NCBI GenBank assembly: GCA_963624605.1
Contig: CAVFQD010000012.1
Coordinates: forward strand, 1 to 37,947
Direction of reading: 5' to 3'
Source: Fimenecus sp963624605
GTDB lineage: Bacteria; Bacillota; Clostridia; Oscillospirales; Acutalibacteraceae
DNA: 37,947 nt
Shown here: in pieces, positions 22,800 to 30,520 of the stretch
Numbering within the stretch: position 1 is the first letter of the stretch
Layout of the letters: every line of letters begins with the position of its first letter
Translations under genes and position numbers: made by a program
The notes under the pieces: generated by a model
What the model was told of the DNA's origin: nothing
The model's input: the letters and a program-made list of their open reading frames with translations, nothing else
Database searches by the model: none

Positions 22800-23216
22800 A
22801 TGAACATAGCTCTCATAGCACACGATGAGAAAAAAGAACTTATGACGCAGTTCTGCATTGCATATTGTGGAATTCTTTCAAAGCATAACCTTTGCGCTAC
22901 CGGAACTACAGGCAAGCTTGTCGCAGAGGCAACAGGTCTGAAAATTACACAGTTTTTAAGCGGCTCTCAAGGCGGCGACCAGCAGATCGGCTCAATGATT
23001 GCATGTAATGAAATTGACCTTTTGCTTATGTTCAGAGACCCTCTTAATCCCAAGCCTCACGAGCCTAACGAAGCAAATCTTTTAAGGCTCTGCGACGTTC
23101 ACAATATACCCGTCGCTACAAACATCGCTACCGCAGAGGCGCTTATTCACAGCCTTGCGAGGGGCGACCTTGACTGGAGAGATATTGTAAACCCGAAGAA
23201 CGGCGAACAACGCTGA
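22800..23216 (+). CDS. mgsA: Methylglyoxal synthase
   Basis: MgsA converts dihydroxyacetone phosphate to methylglyoxal and phosphate, a glycolytic overflow bypass. The 138-residue protein has ALIAHDEKK (His8), the phosphate loop ATGTTGKL (33-40), SGSQGGDQQIGSMIA with the catalytic-base Asp60 (Asp71 of the E. coli enzyme), FRDPLNPKPHEPNE with Asp80 and His87, and NIPVATNIATAEALI. The residue aligned to E. coli Asp101 is Asn90 here. The ATG has GGGAGG about 8 bases upstream. It is transcribed from its own promoter and may run on into hisS. Confidence 0.95.
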   Translation: MNIALIAHDEKKELMTQFCIAYCGILSKHNLCATGTTGKLVAEATGLKITQFLSGSQGGDQQIGSMIACNEIDLLLMFRDPLNPKPHEPNEANLLRLCDVHNIPVATNIATAEALIHSLARGDLDWRDIVNPKNGEQR

Positions 23217-23224
23217 ATAAAATC

Positions 23225-23250
23225 GCCCCTTCCTTTTCGGAGGGGGCAAT
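23225..23250 (+). terminator. Hairpin between mgsA and hisS
   Basis: A 9-bp GC-rich stem (GCCCCTTCC / GGAGGGGGC, 5-base loop) lies 8 bases past mgsA. There is no proper T-run after it (AATTCTG), so termination may be incomplete and hisS-aspS could be partly read from the mgsA promoter. Confidence 0.5.
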
Positions 23251-23276
23251 TCTGCATAAATAAAGGATGAAAACTT

Positions 23277-24620
23277 ATGGCGCTTATAACCAACGCAATT
23301 AAAGGAACGCTTGACACATTACCGTCGAGCAGTTATAAAATTCAATATATTGAAGCGGCTGTTCGTGAAATTGCCGAAAACTATGGCTTTTACGAAATGC
23401 GTACGCCCGTGTTTGAGCACACCGAGCTTTTTCAGCGCTCGGTAGGCGAGACCACAGACGTTGTTCAAAAGGAAATGTACACCTTTAAGGACAAGGGCGA
23501 CAGGTCGATAACCTTAAAGCCCGAGGGAACGGCAGGCGCAGTGCGCGCTTTCCTTGAACACGGACTTTTCAACGAGGCTATGCCGCAGAAGATTTATTAT
23601 CTTACCCCTTGCTACCGTTATGAAAAGCCGCAGGCGGGCAGACTTCGTGAGTTCCACCAATTCGGCGTTGAGTGCTTCGGCGCAGGCGGTGCGGCGCAGG
23701 ATGCGGAGATTATCCTGCTCGCAAACGAGGTGTTCAATTACCTCGGCGTAAACAATATATCGCTTGAAATAAATTCAATCGGCTGCCCAGAGTGCCGCAA
23801 AAAGTATCAGGAGGCTCTCAAGGATTATTTCAGAGCTCATTATGAAGATTTGTGCGATACCTGCAAGGGCAGACTCGAAAAAAATCCGATGAGAATACTT
23901 GATTGCAAGAGCCCGGTGTGCTCGGAAATTGCAAAGGATGCACCGAAAATTCTCAACTACCTCTGCGATGACTGCAACGAGCATTTTGAGTTAGTAAAAA
24001 AATATCTAACAGCAAACAATATTGATTTTACGGTTAATCCGACGATAGTCAGAGGGCTTGATTATTACACAAGAACGGTGTTTGAATTCGTTTCGAACGA
24101 GATAGGAGCTCAGGGCACGGTTTGCGGCGGCGGCCGTTACGACGGACTTGTTGAAGAGATGGGCGGTAAGCCTACTCCCGCCTGCGGCTTCGGACTCGGA
24201 CTTGAAAGGCTTATGCTTTTGATGGATACACAGAAAACCGAGTTCCCCGAAAGAAAAAAGTGCGACCTTTATATCGCTTCAATGGGCGCAGAGGCAAACA
24301 TCAAGGCGTCGGCTCTCGCAACCGATTTGAGAAACGAAGGGCTTTCCGCTCAGTTTGACACGGTCGGCAGATCTGTTAAGGCGCAGATGAAGTACGCCGA
24401 CAAGATAGGAGCGCTTTATACCGTGGTTCTCGGAGACAGCGAGCTTGAAAGCGGCAAGGCTGTGCTCAAAAATATGTCGGACGGAACGCAGACGGAAATT
24501 GAGCTTGAAGATTTTACGGATAATTTCCAGTCAATCGTTATAAAGCAGGCGATGGACTCGCTTGACGGCTACGGTATTGAGGGACTCGAAATTACAGATA
24601 TACTTGGAGGACAAAATTGA
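23277..24620 (+). CDS. hisS: Histidine--tRNA ligase
   Basis: Class II histidyl-tRNA synthetase, 447 residues. Motif 1 lies around MRTPVFEHTELFQRSVGETTD. Motif 2 is CYRYEKPQAGRLREFHQFGVECFG (about 117-140). The histidine-specific motif is RGLDYYTRTVFEF (about 260-272), followed by CGGGRYDGLVEEMGG. Motif 3 is GFGLGLERLMLL. The C-terminal anticodon-binding domain starts near 330 (LYIASMGAEA). An insertion with two CxxC pairs (CPEC, CDTC, plus CDDC) lies at about 170-235. The stop codon overlaps the aspS start by one base. Confidence 0.96.
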   Translation: MALITNAIKGTLDTLPSSSYKIQYIEAAVREIAENYGFYEMRTPVFEHTELFQRSVGETTDVVQKEMYTFKDKGDRSITLKPEGTAGAVRAFLEHGLFNEAMPQKIYYLTPCYRYEKPQAGRLREFHQFGVECFGAGGAAQDAEIILLANEVFNYLGVNNISLEINSIGCPECRKKYQEALKDYFRAHYEDLCDTCKGRLEKNPMRILDCKSPVCSEIAKDAPKILNYLCDDCNEHFELVKKYLTANNIDFTVNPTIVRGLDYYTRTVFEFVSNEIGAQGTVCGGGRYDGLVEEMGGKPTPACGFGLGLERLMLLMDTQKTEFPERKKCDLYIASMGAEANIKASALATDLRNEGLSAQFDTVGRSVKAQMKYADKIGALYTVVLGDSELESGKAVLKNMSDGTQTEIELEDFTDNFQSIVIKQAMDSLDGYGIEGLEITDILGGQN

Positions 24621-26410
24621 TGGAAACAATGCAGGGTATTAAAAGAACGTACTATTGCGGCACACTTACCGCAAGGGATATAGGCAGAGAGGTTACTCTT
24701 TGCGGTTGGGTTCAACGCCAGCGAGACCTCGGCGCATTGATTTTTGTCGATTTGAGAGACAGAACGGGCGTCGTTCAGTTGGCGTTTGCCGAAAACACCG
24801 ACAAAGAAGTTTTCGACAAGGCTTTTTCGGTAAGAAGCGAGTATGTCCTTGCTGCTGTCGGTACGGTTCGTGAGAGAAGTGCCAAAAACCCCGATATTCC
24901 CACGGGAGAGATTGAAATTGAGGTTAAGGAGTTAAGAGTTCTTGCAAAGAGCGAGACTACGCCGTTTGAAATTCAGGAAAACTCACAGACTGGCGAACTG
25001 ACCCGACTTAAATACCGTTATCTTGACCTTCGCCGTCCCGATTTGCAGAAAAATATTATTTTCAGACACAAGGTTGCGAAGATTACAAGAGATTATTTTG
25101 ATGAAAACGGCTTTATCGAAATAGAAACTCCCATGCTTATCCGTTCCACACCCGAGGGCGCAAGAGACTTCCTTGTTCCGTCGAGAATTCACAACGGAAG
25201 CTTCTATGCTCTTCCACAGTCGCCGCAGCTTTACAAACAGCTTTCAATGGTTGCGGGCTTTGACAGATATATGCAGATTGCACGCTGCTTCAGAGATGAG
25301 GATTTGAGAGCGGACCGTCAGCCCGAGTTTACGCAGATTGACCTTGAGATGTCCTTTGTTGAGATGGAGGATGTTCTTGAGATGGGCGAGGGCTATATAA
25401 AGCGTGTGTTCAAAGACGCACTCGGCGTGGATATTCCCACTCCGTTGCCCCGTCTCACATATAAAGAGGCTATGGAGAGATACGGCTCGGACAAGCCCGA
25501 TACAAGATATGGTATGGAGCTTATCGACCTTACCGATATTGTTAAAAATTCGGAGTTCGTTGTCTTTAAGAGTGCAATCGAGGCAGGCGGAAGCGTAAGG
25601 GCGATAAAGGTTGAAAATGCTGCTTCCGTTCTTACAAGAAAAGAGATAGACAAGCTTACCGAGCAGGCAAAGGGAAGCGGCGCAAAGGGTATGGCTTGGA
25701 TAAGAATGAACCTCGACGGTATGGCTTCCTCATTTGCCAAATTTATGACGGAGGATGAGATTAGTCAAATTTCGTCTAAAGCTGAATTAAAGCAGGGCGA
25801 TGTGCTTCTTGTTATTGCCGACGCCAACAACAGCCATGTTCTTTCAATACTCGGCGCATTGCGTCAGACGGTTGCAAAGAAACTCGACATTATCCCCGAG
25901 GGCAAATACAATCTCCTTTGGATTACCGAGTTCCCGTTCTTTGAATATGACGAGGAATGCGGAGAGTGGCTTGCAATGCACCATCCGTTTACTGCGCCGA
26001 TGGACGATTGCCTTGAATATCTTGAAACCGACAAGGGCAAGGTCAGGGCAAAATGCTACGACCTTGTGCTTAACGGAATTGAGCTCTCCTCCGGTTCAAT
26101 AAGAATTACAGACCCGCAGCTTCAGTCGAGGATTTTCGATTTGCTCGGACTTACAAAAGAAGAGGCGTACGAAAAGTTCGGCTACCTGCTTGACGCTTTC
26201 CGCTTCGGCGCACCGCCTCACGGTGGTATGGGTATCGGACTTGACAGACTTTGCATGCAGATGCTCGGCTGTGAGAGCCTCAGGGATGTAGTGGCTTATC
26301 CCAAGGTTCAGAATGCTTCGGAGCCTATGACCGAATGTCCTGCACCCGTTGACAAGCTTCAGCTTGACGATCTCGGCATTGCGGTTACAAGGACAGAGGA
26401 AAAAGAATAA
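24620..26410 (+). CDS. aspS: Aspartate--tRNA ligase
   Basis: A bacterial-type aspartyl-tRNA synthetase (596 residues): an N-terminal OB-fold anticodon domain (GWVQRQRDLGALIFVDLRDRTGVVQLAF), class II motif 2 (IARCFRDEDLRADRQPEFTQIDLEMSF, about 215-241), the bacterial GAD insertion (about 290-420), and motif 3 (HGGMGIGLDRLCMQMLG, about 533-549). I chose ATG 24620 (GGAGG at 24606-24610); a TTG at 24617 is the alternative. The hisS-aspS pair is a common clostridial arrangement. Confidence 0.96.
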   Translation: METMQGIKRTYYCGTLTARDIGREVTLCGWVQRQRDLGALIFVDLRDRTGVVQLAFAENTDKEVFDKAFSVRSEYVLAAVGTVRERSAKNPDIPTGEIEIEVKELRVLAKSETTPFEIQENSQTGELTRLKYRYLDLRRPDLQKNIIFRHKVAKITRDYFDENGFIEIETPMLIRSTPEGARDFLVPSRIHNGSFYALPQSPQLYKQLSMVAGFDRYMQIARCFRDEDLRADRQPEFTQIDLEMSFVEMEDVLEMGEGYIKRVFKDALGVDIPTPLPRLTYKEAMERYGSDKPDTRYGMELIDLTDIVKNSEFVVFKSAIEAGGSVRAIKVENAASVLTRKEIDKLTEQAKGSGAKGMAWIRMNLDGMASSFAKFMTEDEISQISSKAELKQGDVLLVIADANNSHVLSILGALRQTVAKKLDIIPEGKYNLLWITEFPFFEYDEECGEWLAMHHPFTAPMDDCLEYLETDKGKVRAKCYDLVLNGIELSSGSIRITDPQLQSRIFDLLGLTKEEAYEKFGYLLDAFRFGAPPHGGMGIGLDRLCMQMLGCESLRDVVAYPKVQNASEPMTECPAPVDKLQLDDLGIAVTRTEEKE

Positions 26411-26415
26411 TGATA

Positions 26416-26445
26416 AACGGCTGAATATCCTTCAGCCGTTTTTTG
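26416..26445 (+). terminator. Intrinsic terminator of hisS-aspS
   Basis: A perfect 10-bp stem AACGGCTGAA/TTCAGCCGTT with a 5-base loop runs into TTTTTTG. Confidence 0.93.
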
Positions 26446-26509
26446 TTACATAATCATATAGTATTGATAAATAATATAAAAGCATTGATTTGCATTTTGA
26501 AAAAGAAAA

Positions 26510-26526
26510 AGTGCAAATATTGCACT
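26510..26526. promoter_or_regulatory. Operator 1 of the toxin-antitoxin module
   Basis: AGTGCAAATATTGCACT, a 17-bp near-perfect palindrome (8-bp arms around one central base), identical to operator 2. It lies upstream of the -35 box, 32 bp (about three helical turns) before operator 2. Confidence 0.85.
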
Positions 26527-26534
26527 TTTAACAA

Positions 26535-26563
26535 TTGACAAAGTGCAAATATTGCACTATAAT
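26535..26563 (+). promoter_or_regulatory. Consensus promoter with operator 2 in its spacer
   Basis: Perfect TTGACA (26535-26540) and TATAAT (26558-26563) boxes flank exactly 17 bases. The second copy of AGTGCAAATATTGCACT occupies 26542-26558, filling the spacer and touching the first base of the -10 box. Binding there must exclude RNA polymerase. A further half-site GTGCAA (26574-26579) overlaps the start of the ribosome-binding region. Confidence 0.88.
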
Positions 26564-26582
26564 ATTTCTTGAGGTGCAAAAA

Positions 26583-27056
26583 ATGAGCGCATTAAAAGAA
26601 ACACGAATCGAAAAAGGCTTTACACAACCCCAAGCGGCAGAGCTTGTGGGCATTTCCTTGCGCTCCTACAAATCATATGAGAATGATAAAAGCAAGATAG
26701 GAACAATAAAGTACAATTACATTCTTGAACAATTAGCGAAGATAAATCCGATTGATGAAGAGCACGGCATACTTACGCAAGACAGCATAATAAAAAAAAG
26801 CGCCGTTATTTTTCAGAAGTACAATGTTGAGTATTGCTATCTGTTCGGCTCATATGCAAAGGGAAAAGCCAAGCCTGACAGTGATGTGGATTTGCTGATT
26901 TCGTCAAATATAAAAGGCTTGCAGTTTTTTGCGTTGGTTGAGGACTTGCGAAACACTTTGCATAAAAAGGTTGACGCATTGGATGTAAAGCAGTTAAATA
27001 ACAATCCGGATTTAATAAATGAGATTTTGAAGGATGGGATAAAAATTTATGGATAA
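26583..27056 (+). CDS. mntA: MntA-type antitoxin: HTH fused to minimal nucleotidyltransferase
   Basis: A 157-residue two-domain protein. Residues 1-55 form an XRE-like helix-turn-helix (TRIEKGFTQPQAAELVGISLRSYKSYEND). Residues 65-157 form a minimal nucleotidyltransferase with GSYAKGKAKPDSDVDLLI, the full GSX10DXD active site (Gly89, Ser90, Asp101, Asp103). In characterised MntA/HepT pairs, the MNT protein neutralises the HEPN toxin by AMPylating its tyrosine. The fused HTH very likely binds the paired palindromes upstream. It overlaps hepT by 8 bases. The local base composition looks more AT-rich than its neighbours, suggesting transfer. Confidence 0.9.
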   Translation: MSALKETRIEKGFTQPQAAELVGISLRSYKSYENDKSKIGTIKYNYILEQLAKINPIDEEHGILTQDSIIKKSAVIFQKYNVEYCYLFGSYAKGKAKPDSDVDLLISSNIKGLQFFALVEDLRNTLHKKVDALDVKQLNNNPDLINEILKDGIKIYG

Positions 27057-27378
27057 CATTAAGGACAATGAGTTCTATATAAATAAAATCGTAGGGGATT
27101 TGGAATTTATTACTGAACATATGGCAGATGTGGATATTGATGAGCTTAATCACAATGAAATTTTGCTCGACTCAATGCTTTTCAGAATGATACAGATTTC
27201 CGAAAATTCAAAGCATCTGACAGACGAATATAAGAAAGCAAGGCAGAATATCCCGTGGACAGCAATGTCGGGATTGAGGAACAGAATAGTTCACGATTAC
27301 GGAAGTGTTGACTTGGATGTGATCTTCGAAACCTTGAAGTTTGATATTCCCGACTTGCTTAATATGATGAGGAAATAA
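27049..27378 (+). CDS. hepT: HepT-type HEPN ribonuclease toxin
   Basis: A 109-residue HEPN (DUF86/HepT) protein of all-helical type. The ribonuclease motif RX4HXY is present as RNRIVHDYG: Arg77, His82 and Tyr84, the last being the AMPylation target in known HepT proteins. The conserved IPW (68-70) and GLRNRIVH block are typical. The start codon lies inside the mntA 3' end, indicating translational coupling. All catalytic residues are intact, so the toxin should be active when released from its partner. Confidence 0.92.
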   Translation: MDNIKDNEFYINKIVGDLEFITEHMADVDIDELNHNEILLDSMLFRMIQISENSKHLTDEYKKARQNIPWTAMSGLRNRIVHDYGSVDLDVIFETLKFDIPDLLNMMRK

Positions 27379-27418
27379 AAACAGACAGGCAATTTTAATT
27401 TTGCCTGTCTGTTTTTTT
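27379..27418. terminator. Bidirectional terminator between hepT and the HD gene
   Basis: Arms ACAGACAGGCAA and TTGCCTGTCTGT (12+ bp, extended by A/T) with an 8-base loop and T-runs on both strands serve the two convergent genes. It touches the stop codon of the HD gene. Confidence 0.93.
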
Positions 27419-28010
27419 ATTTAAGCTTATCAAGAGGTAATTCGTAAGCGGGGAGATATTCTTTTACGAAAATATCCGCTTCCTCGCAGTTGAGCGAATC
27501 AATTAACGCTCTTGTCGAATTTTCGGCGTCGGAAAATTCGGAGTTTCCCGCTTTCCTTTCCTCAATGCACTTGATATATGCGCTCAGCTTGTCTGCCGCT
27601 TTGACAAGCCGCCAAAGCTCTGCGTCTTTTTCGTCCTTGAAAAACAATGAGGTGTATTCTCCTCTTATATCGTCGTCAAGCATATCAAGGAGAGTTGAAC
27701 AAGCGTTATTTTCGATTTGCTCAAAGGTCTTGCGCATATCCTTGCTGTAATACTTGACGGGGGTGGGCATATCGCCCGTTATTATCTCGGGCACATCGTG
27801 GTAAAGGCCCAAAAGAGCGGCTCTCTCGGCATTGTAGCTTTTGCCGAGCTTTTTGTTGCCGATAACTGCGAGGGCGTGCGCCAGAACCGCAACCTCGTGC
27901 GAATGTTGGCTCAAGGTTTCATAGGTTGTGTTACGCATAAGCGCCCAACGGTTGATATATTTAATTCTGCCCGTAAAGGCAAAAAATCCTTTTTTCACAC
28001 TAATCACCAT
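27417..28010 (-). CDS. yfbR: HD-domain 5'-deoxynucleotidase, YfbR-like
   Basis: A 197-residue HD-superfamily metal phosphohydrolase. Metal ligands: His in SQHSHEVAVLAHAL (about 34-47), the HD pair in GLYHDVPEIITGDMPTPVKY (about 67-86) and Asp in LVKAADKLSAYIKC (about 135-148). The DMPTPVKY stretch and WALMRNTTYETLSQHSHEV are characteristic of YfbR, which dephosphorylates dNMPs. The start is uncertain: ATG 28010 has only weak Shine-Dalgarno bases, and an in-frame GTG at 27998 is possible. It may be co-transcribed with the upstream lipoprotein gene despite the hairpin between them. Confidence 0.88.
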   Translation of the reverse strand: MVISVKKGFFAFTGRIKYINRWALMRNTTYETLSQHSHEVAVLAHALAVIGNKKLGKSYNAERAALLGLYHDVPEIITGDMPTPVKYYSKDMRKTFEQIENNACSTLLDMLDDDIRGEYTSLFFKDEKDAELWRLVKAADKLSAYIKCIEERKAGNSEFSDAENSTRALIDSLNCEEADIFVKEYLPAYELPLDKLK

Positions 28011-28029
28011 TATCCATATTGTAATTATA

Positions 28030-28051
28030 AAAGCCCACCGTAGTGGGCTTT
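28030..28051. terminator. Terminator after the DUF4474-like lipoprotein gene
   Basis: AAAGCCCAC-cgta-GTGGGCTTT is a 9-bp perfect stem directly downstream of the minus-strand lipoprotein gene. On the minus strand it is followed by TATAATTAC, a weak T-run, so some read-through into the HD gene is likely. Confidence 0.75.
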
Positions 28052-28055
28052 CTTT

Positions 28056-29018
28056 TTAATTAACGGCGTAGTTTAATTCGCCTACACTGTCCCAGACTAT
28101 GTAAATATCATTGAGGCTTCTGCAGAAGGTGTCATATGCCAAGCTCTTTTGATTCTTAACCTGTGTAAAGCCCGCGGTTTCAAGAGCTGAGACAAACTGT
28201 GTTGCCATCTTTGAGGATGTGCAGCGAATACGCATTGTCATAATGAGAGAAGCGGGATTAACAACGCCTGCCTTGAAGCCGGTAAGCCACCAATGCGCCT
28301 GCCACTCTCTTGTGAAGTATACCTTGCCGCTTTCGTAATCGCTTTTGCTGAGATAAAGAGCAGACTCCATATAAAGGAGGTGGTCGTCGTCAGCACAGTG
28401 ATAAAGCATTGCGTTCTGCTTCGGGTCCTTGGTGTAAACACCGATTTCACTTCCGCCGAATGCGCCGTACTGACCTTTCCAAAGCTGAATTCTCCAGTCA
28501 AGACCGTCAATAGTTCCGAAGTCAATTCGTGCGGTGCGGTAGTTCATATTGATATAATGAGCCGCCGTGTCATAGTGAGCAACGAAGTTTGCCTGTCTCT
28601 GCCAGTTGTCAAGGCTTGTGTAGAAAATGCCCTGATTGGGGTCGTAATCGTAGCCCATTATCTGAATAAACTGAGCGATTTGCTCGGCACTCAAGCCGCT
28701 TGCGTTTGCGGCGTCGTTGATAGCGTCGTTTATCTGAGGATCACTGCTGTATGTAGTGCTTTCGGTGGTCGCAGCCGTGTCGGAAGAAGCCGCCTTTGTG
28801 GTGTTGCGTGCGTCTGCCATGGTTGCGGCAGGGTCCGTTGTCACTTCGCCGTCGGGTTGAGTTTCGTCGGCGTAAGTCGGTCTTTCTATCTGAGCGTTGC
28901 CTCGGGTGATTTCCTCTTCCTGATTATCCTTTTTACAGGAGGAAAAAATACAAACCGTGATTGTAATAACGAGAACAACACAGATTATTCTTTTAATAAT
29001 GTTATTGCTGTTTTCCAT
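28056..29018 (-). CDS. DUF4474-like lipoprotein
   Basis: A 320-residue predicted lipoprotein: signal segment IICVVLVITITVCIFSSC with the lipidated Cys at 28, a Thr/Ala/Glu-rich linker (about 35-105), then a domain with GYDYDPNQGIFYTSLDNWQRQANF, GLDWRIQLWKGQYGAFGGSEIGVYT and REWQAHWWLTGFKAGVV. I recall WKGQYG..GxEIGVY and HWWLTGFxxG as marks of DUF4474, a clostridial family of unknown function. The first ORF codons upstream of ATG 29018 are not signal-like, and GGGAGG lies 11 bases before this ATG. A consensus promoter is upstream. Confidence 0.8.
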   Translation of the reverse strand: MENSNNIIKRIICVVLVITITVCIFSSCKKDNQEEEITRGNAQIERPTYADETQPDGEVTTDPAATMADARNTTKAASSDTAATTESTTYSSDPQINDAINDAANASGLSAEQIAQFIQIMGYDYDPNQGIFYTSLDNWQRQANFVAHYDTAAHYINMNYRTARIDFGTIDGLDWRIQLWKGQYGAFGGSEIGVYTKDPKQNAMLYHCADDDHLLYMESALYLSKSDYESGKVYFTREWQAHWWLTGFKAGVVNPASLIMTMRIRCTSSKMATQFVSALETAGFTQVKNQKSLAYDTFCRSLNDIYIVWDSVGELNYAVN

Positions 29019-29058
29019 AAAAATGTGTGCCTCCCAATACCGCCTTTTAGTTAGCTTA

Positions 29059-29087
29059 ATTATCGCATAATTATTAACATATGTCAA
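29059..29087 (-). promoter_or_regulatory. Promoter of the DUF4474-like gene
   Basis: Read on the minus strand: TTGACA (29087-29082), 17-base spacer, GATAAT (29064-29059), about 40 bases before the start codon. It is divergent from ahcY. Confidence 0.8.
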
Positions 29088-29157
29088 TATTTATTGCTTT
29101 TTGGCAGGGAATATGTTATTTTATTATGGTTAATAAAATTTACGGAAGGTGTATGTA

Positions 29158-30402
29158 ATGAGTGATATAAGAGATTTATCCCTTTATGAATCGGGAGAAA
29201 GAAAAATACAGTGGGTAAAGGCTAATATGCCGCTTTTGTCCTCTCTTGAAAAAGAGTTTTCACAGGAAAAGCCGTTTGCGGGGCTTAAAATTGCGCTTTC
29301 CGTTCATCTTGAAGCAAAGACGGCGTATCTTTGCAGAGTTCTTGCGGCAGGCGGTGCGGAAATGTTCGTTACGGGAAGCAATCCGCTTTCAACCCAAGAC
29401 GATGTTGCGGCGGCTCTCGTAAAGGGCGGTCTCAATGTTTTTGCCTATCACGGCGCAACTGCCGAGGAATACGGCGAGCATCTTAAAAGAGTTATTGAAG
29501 TCGGTCCGAATATCATTATCGATGACGGCGGAGATTTGGTAAACCTCATTCACAACGAGTACCCCGAGCTTATCAAGGGCGTTATCGGCGGCTGTGAGGA
29601 GACCACAACGGGAATTATCAGGCTCAAAGCTATGGAAAAGGACGGCAAGCTTCTTTTCCCGATGATGGCAGTAAACAATGCACAGTGCAAGTATCTTTTT
29701 GACAACCGCTACGGAACGGGTCAGAGCGTGTGGGACGGTATAAACAGAACCACGAACCTTGTTGTTGCAGGCAAAAAGGTTGTCGTTGCCGGCTACGGCT
29801 GGTGCGGCAAGGGCGTTGCAATGAGGGCAAAGGGCTTCGGTGCGGATGTTATCGTTACGGAAATCGACCCGATAAAGGCTATGGAAGCCAAAATGGAGGG
29901 CTTTACCGTTCTGCCTATGGTTGAGGCGGCAAAAATCGGCGATTTCTTCATTACGGTCACAGGCTGTAAGGATGTTATCACGGAAGAGGCAATGCTCAAT
30001 ATGAAGGACGGCGCAATTGTCTGCAACGCAGGTCATTTCAATGTTGAAATAAACATAGGCGACCTCGAAAAGAACGCTGTTGAAATTGCCGAAAAGAGAA
30101 ATAACATTATGGGCTATAAAATGCCCAACGGACATTGGATAAATCTGCTTGCCGAGGGTAGGCTTGTAAACCTTGCCGCAGGCGACGGACATCCTGCCGA
30201 GATTATGGATATGAGCTTTGCTATTCAGGCTCTTTCCGCAAAGTATATGGCTCAGCACCGTGACAAGGTAAAGGTCGGCGTGAACTTCGTTCCGCAGGAA
30301 ATTGACCGTAATGTCGCAATGAGGAAGCTTGCGGCGTGGGGCATTTCGATAGACACGCTTTCCGCAGAGCAGGAGAAGTACATCAACAGCTGGAATGTCT
30401 GA
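29158..30402 (+). CDS. ahcY: S-adenosylhomocysteine/S-inosylhomocysteine hydrolase
   Basis: An AdoHcyase-family enzyme (414 residues) that cleaves S-adenosylhomocysteine in the methyl cycle. Substrate-domain motifs are LSVHLEAKTAYL and GGCEETTTGI. The NAD-binding motif is VVAGYGWCGKGVAMRAKGFGADVIVTEIDP (about 204-233), then NAGHFNVEI. The GYGWCGKG form and the short C-terminus (YINSWNV, without the classical HYRY-type tail) are those of the archaeal/Thermotoga group. A characterised Methanocaldococcus member of that group prefers S-inosylhomocysteine. GGAAGG lies 8 bases before the ATG. Confidence 0.92.
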   Translation: MSDIRDLSLYESGERKIQWVKANMPLLSSLEKEFSQEKPFAGLKIALSVHLEAKTAYLCRVLAAGGAEMFVTGSNPLSTQDDVAAALVKGGLNVFAYHGATAEEYGEHLKRVIEVGPNIIIDDGGDLVNLIHNEYPELIKGVIGGCEETTTGIIRLKAMEKDGKLLFPMMAVNNAQCKYLFDNRYGTGQSVWDGINRTTNLVVAGKKVVVAGYGWCGKGVAMRAKGFGADVIVTEIDPIKAMEAKMEGFTVLPMVEAAKIGDFFITVTGCKDVITEEAMLNMKDGAIVCNAGHFNVEINIGDLEKNAVEIAEKRNNIMGYKMPNGHWINLLAEGRLVNLAAGDGHPAEIMDMSFAIQALSAKYMAQHRDKVKVGVNFVPQEIDRNVAMRKLAAWGISIDTLSAEQEKYINSWNV

Positions 30403-30456
30403 TTTGTGAAAATTAAATAAAAATTCACAAAATATCTTTATTTTATTATAAAATTG

Positions 30457-30465
30457 TGCTATACT
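30457..30465 (+). promoter_or_regulatory. Extended -10 promoter of hpf
   Basis: TGcTATACT (30457-30465) is a good extended -10 element, 56 bases before hpf. The -35 region (TTTATT, 30437) is weak. Confidence 0.6.
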
Positions 30466-30520
30466 AAAGACGAAAACAAAAGCGAAAAGCTTTTGAATAT
30501 ATAAACAAGGGGATGTCTTA

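Noticed and set aside
28293..29054. A 253-codon plus-strand frame opposite the DUF4474-like lipoprotein
   Set aside because: The minus-strand gene has a lipobox, Shine-Dalgarno, promoter and terminator. The plus frame is a composition artefact.
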